Part shown: one piece after another, positions 34,201 through 49,200 of the stretch
Layout: each line of letters begins with the position of its first letter
How positions within the stretch are numbered: position 1 is the stretch's first letter
Assembly (NCBI RefSeq): GCF_964340395.1
Contig: NC_135551.1
Span: 19,021,003-19,083,002, forward strand
Direction: 5' to 3'
Origin: Glandiceps talaboti
Taxonomy: Eukaryota > Hemichordata > Enteropneusta > Spengelidae
Length of the DNA: 62,000 nt
Notes under the pieces: model-generated
What the model was told of the DNA's origin: nothing
Seen by the model: the letters and a program-made list of their open reading frames with translations, nothing else
The model's database searches: none
Program-made: the position numbers and the translations under genes

Positions 34201-37200
34201 TGGTGGTGGTGGTGGTGGTGGTAAAATAGGATTATTTACCAGTGAGATAGTTCCCCAAGTGTGTCTGAGGTGATACTAACACCTCTAGTACTGTTTATAA
34301 GATTCATCTTTCTCACAGTCAACCAACTGCTGCTTGTTGTTATCTTCAAAAACAATTTCAAATTTCAACAATTTCAAAATCCCTTAACCTACAGTTCAAG
34401 GTTCTCTCTGTCTCCTCTTCCATCGACGTCGCTATCCCTTAATAAAATAAAATCCAACCCTCGTTTCAAAATTCCCTGCCCAATAGTCATTTGTTTGTCA
34501 TCTCTCTTTGACAAAAGTTGACAAACCCCTTGGTAGTAAAATGAATTCCACCCCATGTTTCAAAATCCCCCCCCCCCCCCCTCAATTCTAAGTTTGACTG
34601 ACCACTCTCATACACTTGGCTATCCCCTGAATAAAATGAGTTGTCCCAACCAGTCTGTGGAGCTGCTCTATATACAGGTTTAATCTACTTCTGTTGGCGG
34701 GTGATTCAACCTTCGTTTATTAGGTTTGTGATGTCAGTTGAAGTATATATCCACAAACCAGTAACTTGCACTGAAACAAAACAACAATTTCAATTTTAGT
34801 TATGCAAGCCAAGTTGTAAATGCTCACAAACAGAAAATACAAGATTTGTTCTCTGGTCATTCTAACATCATGTGTCTGCATAATATTTTCAGTGGTATTC
34901 AAAATAATGGCAAAGCTTTCAAAATCGTCTTAAGTTTAACAATTTCCAAATTTGAAAAAAAATTCTGCCTTTTACAAAAAATTAAATTCTTTTAACAATA
35001 CAGAGACAAAAAAAAGAAGGGTGACAACCAGCAAATGAAAAGCACAAAGCACACTGACCATACAGAGTGGAAAAAAGAAAATGTAACAAAGACTGTTACA
35101 TCAATGTCAAAATAATTATCTGTAATTCTTCAAAAGTTACCATCTGTTTTGAATTTTAGCCTGTCCGTTATTTGTAATGGCAATTTGGTTTTCAATCTTA
35201 TACAATTGCTTGATTTGCTCAGTAAAAATTCTACTTTGCAGAATTATGATTGTACTATTCTCCAATATATTAGTTCATTCTGTTGGAAAATACTTGACCT
35301 AAGAATTTTGTTAAAACTGGTCTTTGACTCAAAGTGACAAGGCCCCTTAAGTCACTTATATTTTCCTTGTCTTGACGAAAAAAAAATAATGGGGAATAAT
35401 ATGTACTCATTGTGCATACATGTATGTTGTGCATATGAAAATGTGAAAAGCAACTGAAATGAAGTACACACTATCTGTAAACATACCGTTGAATGAGCTG
35501 TGGGAACTGTCTTGATATGTAACAAGTTCAGTCCTGGTTTGGTACACAAGGAGATAACAAAGTTTGATCCCTGCAGGATGAAAATATCAATTAACAAGAA
35601 CTCTATATCATCCCATCAGAAACTACAACAATTGTCATAATCAGGTGTTTGCATTGTAATGTGACAATATCCATATATGAATTAAGTGTGTGATGCAGAA
35701 ATGTCCGTATATGGACAATGTCCTTATATGGACAAGGTGTGCCAACCTGTAATGCAGAATGCCCTTATATAGACAAAGTATGCCTATATGTGACAGAGAA
35801 ATGTCCTAATATGGATAGTGTGACAGAGAAATGTCCTTATAGGTACAAAGAGAGTAGCGCAGAAATTTCCTTATATGGACAAAATGTGAGGCACAAATGT
35901 CTTTATATGGTCAAAATGTGTCAAGTAGAAATGTCCTTATAAGGTCAAAATTTGTGAAGCAGAAATGTCCCTACATTTTTTGTATATAGACAAAGAATGT
36001 GACGCAGAAATATCCTAATATGGAGAATATGTGCCTGTATGTAATCCAGAAATGTCCTTATATGGCAAAAAGGTGTGTCTATATGTGAAGCAGACATATC
36101 CTTATATGGACAAAGCATTTATTTATATAGAGAAGTACTGGCAAAGATATAATATATTTGTTATTTACCTGGACAACCTGTTGTTGAGGTACGTTATTTA
36201 AAAGTACATCCTTAATACAGCAAGGTCCAGTTAATTTGCAGTTGATGTTCTGGCCGTAGAAACCAGAATGAATGAGAAACAGCAATGTGCCTACTCCTGT
36301 ATAGAAAAATGCAACAAAATATATTGGGATAATATTACACTTTAAGTGGCAAGTTTAGAACAGTGGTCATTGTTGGCAATAATACAAATCAGGATTATCC
36401 TAGGGGGCTTAACTCTATTCCTCTACCTAACGTAAAACCAAGCTTAACTCCCTAACTTTGATATAGATATGTATATATTGCAGTCAGTCCACTGGTCTAC
36501 ATTCTTGCCAACATACATACAATTTTCAGAAACATATTAAAAAATTTTCAAAGTTACTATCACTATTTTTCATTTGTTCAAGTCATCAATACATCATATA
36601 CTGTAGGATATAACATATACCAAACGATTTTATATTTCATTGCTTGGCTGGAAACACCAGTACAGAAACTACAGCTGTTCTCATAATCAGGAACTCCTAT
36701 TTATAGTAGTGGAACAAGTCTTCACGCACGACAAACTCCCCCACCATACTTTATATCTGTGTGACTCAGAAGATCAAGGCCAAATTCAAATGCAAAGATA
36801 CAAGCAGAAATACCATATCATAGGAGAAGACACTTGAAGTAAATTTTTATACCTGTTTATTCAAGAGCTACTTTACAAAAATGAACTTTGGTGTAGCTCC
36901 ACCTCGGACACCACTTGGAAGAGGGTGGGGGTGAGGGTGGGTTACGGGGTTACAATGTGTAGTGGAAATAATACTAACCTTGCTGTTGTAGAATCTGTGG
37001 TGACTTGATACTGAATGTCACTGTTTGATCTGTCGTTTCACAGATTGGAAAGATTCTGGTTGGAAACAGTGGTTTTAGAATTCTAGCACACCCTGCTAGG
37101 TATCGCAGTACTGTTCCTTCTACGGCCTTGCTTACCCTAAACGGCAAGAATTTCGAAAAGAAAAGAAAAGTTAAATGCGGTCTAATAATTTGACGTCTAG

Positions 37201-40200
37201 AGATGCATAAAAATATTAAACAGAGTTCATTTTAATATAGGTATTCTTTCTTTGAACAAATTATCATTATCAAGAAGTACAAGAATTTTTATCTTGTTTG
37301 TTTTACATGTTGATCTAAATAAAGGAGATTTGTAATGCATGTAATCTTTCACAGAGCTTGGGGCACAGATCTATACCAATCTAACAACAAGAAAAAGAGT
37401 TCATTTTTTACAGCTGTTCTTTGATCAAATTATCATTTCTAACAAAGTTCTTCTGACAAATTTGGATTTTGAACATGACCAGACTGTAACGTATCATTTC
37501 ACATGTCTATGTGCTACCGGTACCAAGACTTTGTGTATATAAGCCAGTACAAAATTTATTGTAGGAGATATAAAAAACATCATGTGGTGTGATAGAACAA
37601 AACCTTTTTTAGTGCTTGTTGTGTTCTCTGCACTGTACTTTCACAAGCATATCAAATGAAGCAATCGAATACACTGCAAATATGAGTGCAAATATCTGTC
37701 CCGAGTACAACACTGGTACTATTTTTGCATATGTTTATAAAAAGAAAAATTTCCCGAAAGCATACCACAGTGTGATCGCACAATTTTGTGTAAATGGAAC
37801 GATCATGACTAGCATACATGTATAAAGCACTAATGTTATTAGTATTACACAGCAGAACAAATACTAATGGTGAGCACACACATATCAGTGCAAGTGATTG
37901 TCTTTTTACACTCTTTGGCAGTAAATCATGCAGTAGAGTCCTTGAGATTTAGTCTCACCTTCCATTGTGTGCCATGAGTACATCTAATACTGCAGTATGA
38001 CTGTACATCTTAGCATACTGTTGTGCATTACTACCGTGAGTTGATGTGATGTTTGAGTCTGCACCGTTCTCTAGTAATAGACGTACAATAACCTTATGAC
38101 CTTTCTTACATGCCTGTATCAAACAAAATATACAAGAATACATCATAATACAGCTCTCTTTTATAACAGGCCTGTATCAAACAAAATATACAAGAATACA
38201 TCATAATACAGCTCTCTTTTATAACAGGCCTGTATCAAACAAAATATACAAGAATACATCATAATACAGCTCTCTTTTATAACAGGCCTGTATCAAACAA
38301 AATATACAAGAATACATCATAATACAGCTCTCTTTTATAACAGGCCTGTATCAAACAAAATATACAAGAATACATCATAATACAGCTTTCTTTTATAACA
38401 GGCCTGTATCAAACAAAATATACAAGAATACATCATAATACAGCTTTCTTTTATAACAGGCCTGTATCAAACAAAACATACAAGAATACATCATAATACA
38501 GCTCTCTTTTATAACAGGCCTGTATCAAACAAAATAAACAAGAATACATCAAATGTACAAAACTCCTCTTTTATAACAGGCCTGCCCATCAAATGTACAA
38601 AACTCCTCTTTTATTACAGGCTGCCTGTATCAAACAAAATATTCAAGATACAATGTAATATGCATGCATCAACTACAAAACTCCTCTTTAGTTACAGGCC
38701 TGTCTCAAACAAAATATTCAAGAATGCATCATAATACAGCTCTCTTTAATCACAGGCCTGTATCACTATTAAAAACAAAAAACAAAACATCCAAGAATAC
38801 TTTAAATGATTTTCAATGGTTAGATACTAGGTTAACTTTGATAAAATTTACTCTTGGACATAAAATGTAGTGAGAAATCAAAGGGGTTAAAATCTGAGAA
38901 AAGTAGGAAATCTTACCTTCATTAAGGCTGTTTCACCTGTAGACTGTTGCTGATTGACATGAGCACCTGCTTCTAGTAGGATGGCTACTGTACTGTTATA
39001 GCCCTGAAATGTATGGCAAGTTTGTGTTCTTAGATACACATTAGTTTTAGCTATTCTGCTACAGTCCTGAAATGCATGGTAACTTTGTGTTCTTAGATAC
39101 ATGCTAGTTTTAGCTATTGTGTTACAGCCCTGAAATGTATGGTAAGTTTGTGTTCTTAGAGACTAGAGACAAGTTACAGTAGTTTTAGCCATTCTGTTAC
39201 AGCCCTGAAATGTATGGTAAGTTTGTGTTCTTAGATACACATTAGTTTTAGCTATTCTGCTACAGTCCTGAAATGCATGGTAACTTTGTGTTCTTAGATA
39301 CATGCTAGTTTTAGCTATTGTGTTACAGCCCTGAAATATATGGTAAGTTTGTGTTCTTAGAGACTAGAGACACGTTAGATTTAGCCATTCTGTTACAGCC
39401 CTGAAATGTATGGTAAGTTTGTGTTCTCAGTTACATGTTAGTTTTAACTATTATAACTACTGTTATTACGTTTTACAGGATTCACATGGACATTATGAAA
39501 TGCAGGCAATATCAAACAACTTATGTATGCATGTAAGACAACGATTCTTCGTGGATAATAATTAGCTAGTTGAGGATTTTGCTAAGGGTTGTCAGTGGCT
39601 ATACCACTTGCCTCTTACCACTGGGGTCAGGGTTTGAAACTTAGTCTTCGTGTGATTAAATTTGGCATTCTACTGGTAGTAACGAGAGTGTTCTTCTCTA
39701 CCCGACCCTACTGAACAAAACACTAGGTTTTCATCAGGCACTCCGTTTCCCCCTTGTTTTATCACTGAACACATGAGGGCAGCCTTCACTGGACTACTTG
39801 GCAGACAGATGCTGATCTGCTTAAAGGCCCAGGCCAGGATTAAAATTTATGTGTGAAAAATGACAAAGCTATAGAAAAAAGTTGGTTCATAACAAAAAAA
39901 TAATCCTGTGTTAAATCCTCATGGCTACACTGATAAGATATCACTAATGTGAGGACCTGGGATTGAAACCCTGGCCTTTAAGAATTATCCATCATAACGA
40001 GGATCATCACAAAAGACAAATCTAGGTAGATAAACTCACGTTGTCAGCAGCTAACATAAGAGCTGTGGTACCGTTTTTCTGTTTTGCATTGACTGGTGCA
40101 CCATTGGTGACAAGTAACTTTAGAACTTCATCATGTTGTCCCGTACAGGATATCATGACTAACGTTAAACCTGCAGTGTCTGTTTCCACCATGTTGTACT

Positions 40201-43200
40201 GCAGTTTACTATTCAGTGCATGCTTCACTAGGATATAGTTGCCATCTTTAACAGCCTGGCTAAACATTTCTATAGGAGAGAGAAGTTCAAGGTATGATTC
40301 AGTTTACGATTGGTATTTAGGTGTGAAAAAAGTTGTCTGGCAGAGTTACAATGGGAAATTCAGGCCAAAAAACCCTGCTGTTGAATAGCGCCCTCTAGTG
40401 GCCAAACTATACAATCTTTTATCTTTATGACAACATGAATAATTTCATATTGTCATACAGATACAATATTATGATACATTATACAGTATTTATAATTACT
40501 AGTATGTAACAACAAAGAGTAAACAGTTACATACAGCCAAAGGGGATTTAGACCACACAATGTATATATGAAGAATTTCTGAAAACATATATATACGGTA
40601 CACTCAAGTCTTGTTTAGACTGAAAAACAGTGGTGACTCAAGATAACCTAAATTACAGTACACAGATAAGATGACGAAGATTACACCTAATGACAGCGCC
40701 CTCATGTGGTGAGACAGCATAATTTTTAACCTACATACCTGGAGTGACATCATTTGGTAAATCAAGTACAGGTTCTTCATTTTCATCTGGGTCATAGTCA
40801 TCCAAATCAAACTCCATCAATGAACTACTTTCTGATGAGGTAAAAAATGAAAAAAATGTGCAAAATATTTGTAAAGTGCTTTGAATTATATACACAGCAA
40901 TATTTAAGGTACTAAGAATAGCTTTCTAGAAAGGCAAAAATAGAAAAAGCATGAATATTTGTAACTTACTGGCTTCGAATTAGAGGTAAAATGAACCCTT
41001 CCACCACCAATTGTAGTAATATGCATACAGACTGTAAGGTCGGTTGTATCACTCCGCCCTCACCAGCCTGCTCTATTTGTGAATAGTCTCGGTTACCCGG
41101 ACTCTCACCACTAGGGGCTCTGCCTACGTGACCTCCCCAAATGAGATTTCAACTCGCCCACGCAGGAAGTAGCTTCTGGAGTAGTGCATCATGGGGAGTA
41201 CTTCATGTCCAACATTGCAGGTTGAACGATTTGGGTACCGTTGCTACAGATTTTCATTTCTCAAGCGACTGATATATATATATATTAATTACAACAAACA
41301 GGCCTCATAAGCCTAGTTTTTATACATGGAAGAAATGTACTGTGTGTCTTCCATCATGGGGTGGGTAGTTGGAACATGGTTTTCCCAGACTCTCATTTGG
41401 GGAGGTCTCATAGGCAGCACCCCCAGTGGTGAGAGTCTGGGTAGCTGAGACTATATATCCCTTGAAAGGAGTTGACTGATGTGTGAGGGCACCCTGTGTC
41501 AAGGGAGTACCTTACAGACTAGAATGCATAGGGCACACTCAAATTTACATGAACATAATGGTCAGTCAGATACCCTTGGCAAATAAAATCATAAAAAAAC
41601 ACCTCCTTGACTAGTTTGTTTTTGGTTTTTACTTCTTTGTACAATCTCGTCCCGCTAACATGCAATACATATTAATACATACCAATATCACTATCCACAG
41701 ATACAGATGATGGTTTTGCTTTTTGATTTTCCTTGTTTCCGTTCCTATCTTGTCTTGGATCTAGCGGCTTTTTCCAATCTTCAACAGTACTGAGATCAGT
41801 TTTTTTCAGAGCACTTTTCAGTTGCTTTTCTTTGATTTCAGTTTGAGATTTTTCAGTACTTTCTCCTTCACTTTGAGATTGTTCATCTCTGTTCTCTCTT
41901 TTTTTCCGAAATGACGCCGGATCTTCTGTTGACGGCCTCCTTTTCCTTGTCGTTTCTGATTCCGCATCTTTTGCTTCCATTTCTTCTGATGTAGTTCTTT
42001 CTAGTTTAATACTGCTGCTGGTATCTAAAGGTAGTACTGAGTCTTCAAGTCTGGATTTATTTTGATATTCTACAATTTTTATACTAGTGTCTACATCAAC
42101 ACGTGTCTTCACCCTCTGTTCAAATTTTACAAACAAACTCTCTTCTCTGTCACTTTCATTGTCTGATTTATCTTTTGTGTTTTGTTGCTTAGCAACTGCC
42201 TCGGTATTGTTATCTTGCCTAGTAAAAAATTCAACATCGTGAGTTTTGTTTACACTGGATGATTTAGCATCAGCATCTTCTGAATGCATCTTTTCCTGTT
42301 CACTGCATTCTGTCTTGACTGTATCTGTGGCTATCCCAGGTGGCCTTGAGTTACTGGTAGTACCATCCTGCAAAGAAAGATAAAAAATAACTTCATTATC
42401 CTGAAAGGACTTCTTCCTTGTTCACACAGATTTAGAAAAGTTCCCATTGCACTTTTGGATATACTGTCACTCTACAATGCATGTGTTATTCTGTCCTTAT
42501 CAGTTTTCTACTTCTAAGAGGTGCAAGCCAATGTGTGAGGGCGCCCTAACACGGGGTATCTTCTACACTAACTTGCCAAACTTGGATGTTATCGTGAATT
42601 ATTGTACATCATTCAGGTATGTCTGTAAAGACTGACACTGGGGTATAACACGAAGCCTATACTTTTGTAAGAAAGTAAAAATGGAAAAATTACAAGCCTT
42701 GCCCAAATTTTTTCTAAGATTATGATAAGAAAGATACAGTAAACCTAGATATTTTCGCCACTAGAAAATTTTGTGATTTTACAGTCTTCAGCAAGTTCAC
42801 AAAGACTAATTTTGACTAATTACCAGATTGGTACATTGTGTTCATGTACAAGAAGGCATTTTAGTCACTATTTATTTTTACTAATTACCAGACTGGTACA
42901 TTGTGTTCATATACAAGAAGGCATTTTAGTCACTACTTATTTTTACTAATTACCAGACTGGTACATTGTGTTCATATACAAGAAGGCATTTTAGTCACTA
43001 CTTATTTTTACTAATTACCAGATGGGTACATTGTGTTCATATACAAGAAGGCATTTTAGTCACTACTTATTTTTGCATATTTGTTGTCCAGCGAAATAAG
43101 TGAAAATAAGGAATTATTGAAAATCTCCAGGTTTACAGTATCGTCTTCAATCAGTGGGACACTTCCATGGCTAGGCATCAAAACTGCCTTTTGTTCTGAA

Positions 43201-46200
43201 ATAAGAAATATGTTGGTGAAAATGATACACATATCTAATACTTGCACAAGCTGACTTTCTAATATATGGAGTTGTTAAACAAGGGTTAGGGTTGTCGGTG
43301 GCCGAGTGGTTAAACCACTTGCCTCTTACCACTGCGGTTGTGGTTCAAACCCATTCAGGGTTTGATTAAAATTTACCATGCTGTAAGTAAGAAGGGTGTC
43401 GTTCAGGTGACTCTACCGAACAATGCAGGTTTTCCCCTGGTACTCCAGTTTCCTCCTGCATTAACACTGAACCAATGAGGGACGGCCCTGACTGGACTTC
43501 TTGGAAGATAAGTGTTTAATATACTTAAAGAACTATCCAGTATAAATAAGATTATTTATTTATTCATTTATTGCCTTTTACTTTTAAACAAATTTTTCTG
43601 AAGACTTAAAAAATATAGTTGAACTTTTTTGACTGTTCTTGTGTAGGATGATAAGACACTTAATTCTTTTATTCTTTTTTTTGTTGGGGGTGGGGGTGGG
43701 GGGGGGGGGTTGTGACCCATTTTAGTTCTCATCCTACAAAACAATTTACTTTTAATGGAATCTGTTTTGTACCCCAAATTGAAAAAAATGTAACAATGTT
43801 CACTATAGAAAATAAATTACAGATAATCAATAAACAATTATCACTTTTGGCCAATTAAGATAGATGGGGTGATGGTGGGGTAGGGGTCTGATCTCACCCA
43901 TAACTATAACATAATGGTATAATCGGGATCCTGGCAAGTTGTTCTATATATAGCAACATGGAATGAACTGGCCATGAACTACACAGGATAAGTGATCATC
44001 TAGGCATGTCATCATAGCAATGTAGAATAATTGTATAGGCATGTCACCGTAGTAATATAGAATTATTATATTTAGCATCCTGAAGTGACCATGAACTACA
44101 CAAATTTACAATCACAATACATGTACATGTATGTATGTATGTATGTATGTATGTATGTATGTATGTATGTATGTATGTATGTATGTATGTATGTATGTAT
44201 GTATGTATGTGTGTGTGTCTGTGTGTGTGTCTGTGTGTGTGTCACCATAGGGAATGAGACTTTAGACTGGTATAACTTTAAACAAGCGACCTATCGGTCA
44301 GAATAGCTCCGCTGTTTTTTTTTTAATTTAATTTTTTATTTTGGTGACATGTAGAAGTGGTTCAGGTCTTCAGCTCTTCACTATGCAGTTTTGTTTTAGC
44401 GATGCAATAAAGTGGTTAGTGGTTTCATATGATGTCTCACTATAAAACACATTTTACACAGAAGTTGGTAATGTATTGTACTTTTATACCATAGTCACCA
44501 TTTTATAACAAAAATCTACTGTTATGAAAAATTGCACAAAATCTCAGAAAAAATGACTGGGAAATGCACACAAGAAAAAGAAAAAAAGAGGATTTTGAGG
44601 TTGGCTATAAATAATTCCAGTGTCTTACAGCTGTAACCCTGGAAAATTTTAATGATGAATGAAATAAACTAGGGATCTAAAATAATTTTGAGGCAATTTG
44701 AATTTCAATTTTCTAACAAATTTACAAAGTCAACAACATTCAACTTGTACTAGTTGTGGTAGATATATATAGGGAAGAAATGTATTAATCGCCATCTTAG
44801 TTTCCGTACGGCGACAATCTCAAGTACCCGGAAGAGAGTCATTCTCAGCCATACGTTACAGTGGTAACACTCGTTCATGTTCGGTTACCTTTCACAAAGA
44901 AAACACAACGAAATGGTTGAAATGATCTTATTTTTAATTTCTTTTCATCACAACAACAAAATCTGCGTGATCAAAAGTGTTGTAAACTAAACCAGAAAGA
45001 ATTATCGGACTGGCTAAACTTCCCGATGAAAGGTCCTACTACTTCCAAGTAAGCCTCGATAGTACTATAGTACGTGAGAAAATCGTCTCAAACTAGCGAT
45101 ACAACTTTCAAAATATAACTTGACATGTCTTCATTTGTTAGAGTTATACAATTCAAGACGGGTTTTCACTCGAAAACAACAATTCTGTGAATAATGACAC
45201 TCTGAACGCAGCGATTTCTCGGACGATGTTACCACTGTAACGTATGGCTGACAACGACTTGCTTCCGGGTTAGTCCCTCGTGCATACGGGTGGATTGTCG
45301 GCGATTAATACATACATCGTCTGATATTTTAATTCACAGTGTTTCTTGTGACCGGCGCCTGTCAACAGACTCTGCCATTTTTTCATCATTCCATTGTATT
45401 TAAACCTTGTACTTGACATTTCGCAATATTTATAATTCTCAACAAAATACCTCAACATGCCTCACTTCGCTCGTACTCAAAGCAGCCCCGCGCAGTATGA
45501 TCACTGACACTGATGACATGATGAGAGAGAACCTTTTCGGATTTACATGTAAAACGGGGAAAGATACGCAAAACATAATGCAAAGTCTGAAGCCAAATTA
45601 AAGTTGTAATTATTTTAATTATTTTTACTTGCCAAATATTTGCATTTTGGAAAGGCAAGACACGTTCATGTCGTTTAACTTTACATGTGAACATGGTGAA
45701 CTGTCGGCCATAACTTCAACCGCATGCCTGGCATGCCCTTCCTTTACGCAAGTTGTCTGAATTCTGGTTCACTGTCATTCCAAATTGCACGACAATATAG
45801 AATTAACCACAAGTTACATGTTATCTGAAAACATCACACTTTTATAGTGGGTCTGAAGTGTGATTTTAGTGAGTACCAAGAACGTCCTGTGTTGGTACTC
45901 AAGATACTTGCTGTGGAAAATCGCTCGGTCAAATGAGGTCACCTTCAGCTTCTGGTCGAATCAGGATAGAGTATGCAAATGAGGATGTTGCGGACTGGCT
46001 GATTATGTAGAAGGGTGCAGAATTGGATTTGAAGTTTACAACCCTGTTTCGAACAAACGCTTGTCATTTGGGCGCCCAATGCGTAGAATTATGACTATAG
46101 CACATATTACATTGCTTGTTTGACGTCAATAGTGTCTATGAAAAGTGGTAGTTTACTTAAAGTCTCGTCGACTGATTTCCAATATGGCGTCGGTCATTAT

Positions 46201-49200
46201 GCTCATTAACATATTAATTTTTTTTTCAAATTACAAAAAAAAAATCATAAAAAATAAAAATGAGGATGTGCTGACTTGAAATTAACAAACCTGAGTAAGC
46301 TACCCCCTGCGCATCAACACGCCAGATATCAAAGCAATCTAATAAGAGGTTTTCAAGGAGTTGATGAAAATGACATTTTATGAAAAAAAATCATAAAAAA
46401 TTGAAAATGGCACAGATCAACTTGGCATGAACAAATCTGAATAGCCTCCCCCCAGGGAACATGCACACCAAATATCGAAGAATTCTGACTGTCACTTTCT
46501 GAGTAGATAGTAAAGATATAAAAGTTTGACGGACACCTATGATTCACTCTACTCTCTATACCTCAATACCCACCTATACCTAAAGCTACGCTTTCAGCTT
46601 TCGCTGACAGCGGAGCTAAAAAGGAGTCTTAGAGTAGAATACTGCTATAGATAGAAGGAATACTTGTGAGTCGTGTTGTGAAGTGGGAATCAATAAGTCA
46701 TAATTTTGCACTTTTAGCAGCCTTAATGAAGTACACTGAAAAACAGGACACTTGAAAGTGATTCTGTAGTTATATATTGAGTTTAAAGTTGTTATTTTTA
46801 GCACATTATAGCCTGATATAGAGTCTTACAAATGAACAACACAAAACAGGAAAGCAGGAACACTTGTAAGTTATTACGTAGTTATGGAGGGTCAGCTAAT
46901 TCAGGACATTTTTTAGTATTTATGGCATAACTGGAGCCTTACAATTGGGTTATACATAAAAACAGGAACATTTGTAAGTGACTGTATAGTGATTGACAGA
47001 TTAAATGTTGTCATTTTTAGCACATTACCACCTGGTGAGGAGCAGTACAAATGAACCACACAGAAAGGCAGGAACACTTGCAAGTGATAGTGTAATTACA
47101 AAGTGTGTAAAGAATCATCACATTTTGCACAGACCATGGAGAGGAGCTTTACAAATGAAGTACGCCATATCAACACAGATTGAATGGTGTAGGTGGAATA
47201 TATGTGCTGGAGAACAGAACAGCACAGATTCCAGACTATACTTTAGAACAGGACAGCACAGATTCCAGTCTATACTTTAGAACAGGACAGCACAGATTCC
47301 AGGCTATACTTTAGAACAGAACAGCACAGATTCCAGTCTATACTTTAGAACAGAACAGAACAGATTCCAGTCTATACTTTAGAACAGGACAGCACAGATT
47401 CCAGGCTACACTGTAGAATAGGCCAGCACAGATTCCAGACTATTATATACTGTAGAACAGGAAAGCACAGATTCCAGACTATACTGTAGAACAGGACAGT
47501 ATGGATTCCAAACTATATTGTAGAACAGGTCAGCATGGATTCCAGGCTATACTGTAGAACAGGACAGTGTGGATTCCAGGCTATAGTGTAGAACAGGACA
47601 GCAAGGATTCCAGGCTATACTGTAGAACAGGACAGTATGGATTCCAAACTATATTGTAGAACAGGTCAGCATGGATTCCAGGCTATACTGTAGAACAGGA
47701 CAGCATGGATTCCAGGCTATACTGTAGAACAGGACAGTGTGGATTCCAGGCTATACTGTAGAACAGGACAGCATGGATTCTTGACTATTCTGTAGAACAA
47801 GACAGCATGAATTCCAGGCTATGCATGAGAACTTTGCTGGACTACTCACAGCTGCAGTTGAGGCCCAAACAGTGCAATATATGCTATACTAATAATAGAG
47901 TGAATGTACTGCCCACAAATGTGTCAACGGTGAAATATAGGGGTATTTTTCCTGGCCACCCTTTCTATTTGTCAGGGGTTGTGACATAAAAGAAAGGGCT
48001 AGACAACCTATTTTTAGAGCAAATTTAGAATGCATCATTGTTTATAATGGACATAGTTGAATAAAATTAATTTAATATACATAATTTAGACTATTGTGTT
48101 TTAATCTAGTGTTATGCATCAAAATGAGATACTCTGTACTTTGTATACCATACTGTGACAGTGAAATGCTTATAATCAAGCCACAAATGACAGATTTTTT
48201 AAAGAAGAGAAGTTACCTCTCCAGCAGAGTTCTCCACAGGTCTTATACAGAAACTGTTATATATCAAAATTATGATATAATGTATTTATAGTGGCACAAT
48301 TTGAGTTTATAAGCTATTTAAATACTCAATGAAAATACTTGGATAAAACCTTGATCGAATTAAAGCTATTGTACGTATCTCAATACATGCCTTCTATGTA
48401 TGAAATATGGTTTGATATGAATGAAATCCACACCCCTATATCCCTCAAACTCCCCCCCCCCCCCCCCCCCCCCCATGAATCTTACCAGACATCTGTGAGG
48501 TCATCTGAAGTAATCAGAGTTGTAAATACCACACTCTATCCCTCTTCTAAATATCTGGGTCTACGGTATACGTGTATATGGTCTGATATGCACTGATGCA
48601 TACCGTGACTGGACGAATACTGACTCTAAAACTATAACTACAATGTATAACCTTTTGTAATAAGCATAAATAGAGTGCTAGAGTATGTAAAGCATCACAT
48701 ATGAATGATAATGGTTGGTACATAAAAAACAAAAACAACCACATGTTTACAAGTTATGTAAGTATACCTAATTCAGTCTACATGCATGACCACAATAAAG
48801 GCACATAAATGTATAAAAAGTATTGCTATAAAAATTCACTAGATAATATCTGAGAAGTGAACAAAATATGATTTGCATACTTATCACTACAGTTACAATT
48901 TCAGGGTTTACTGTGTAGTGACTTCTTCCGGGCCATCACAGTGCCACTCACAGTTTTATATAGACAACTTCAAGGAAATAAATAGTATTGCAGTGCATTC
49001 TTTTGTTATGCAAATATACCTTGCCTACACCATTATTTCGTGGGGAGGACAAATGGTGTATAGTCTGGGGACTAGGGTATACTAGTATTCAAAATTAATG
49101 ATCCGGATCAGTAAGATTCATAACCTTTTAAATGACACTTCTTTTAGTAAGAATTTAGGCAAGAATGTATGGTAAGATTGTAGGACGATGAACAGAATTG

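Noticed and set aside
43285-43360. Functional tRNA gene
   Set aside because: The A and B boxes are good, but the acceptor stem does not pair and a SINE body follows, with a second degenerate copy at 39577.
48210-48246. Possible 37-nt MPHOSPH8 exon with CTGGAGAG|GTAACT donor
   Set aside because: It does not fit the phases of neighbouring exons in any combination tried.
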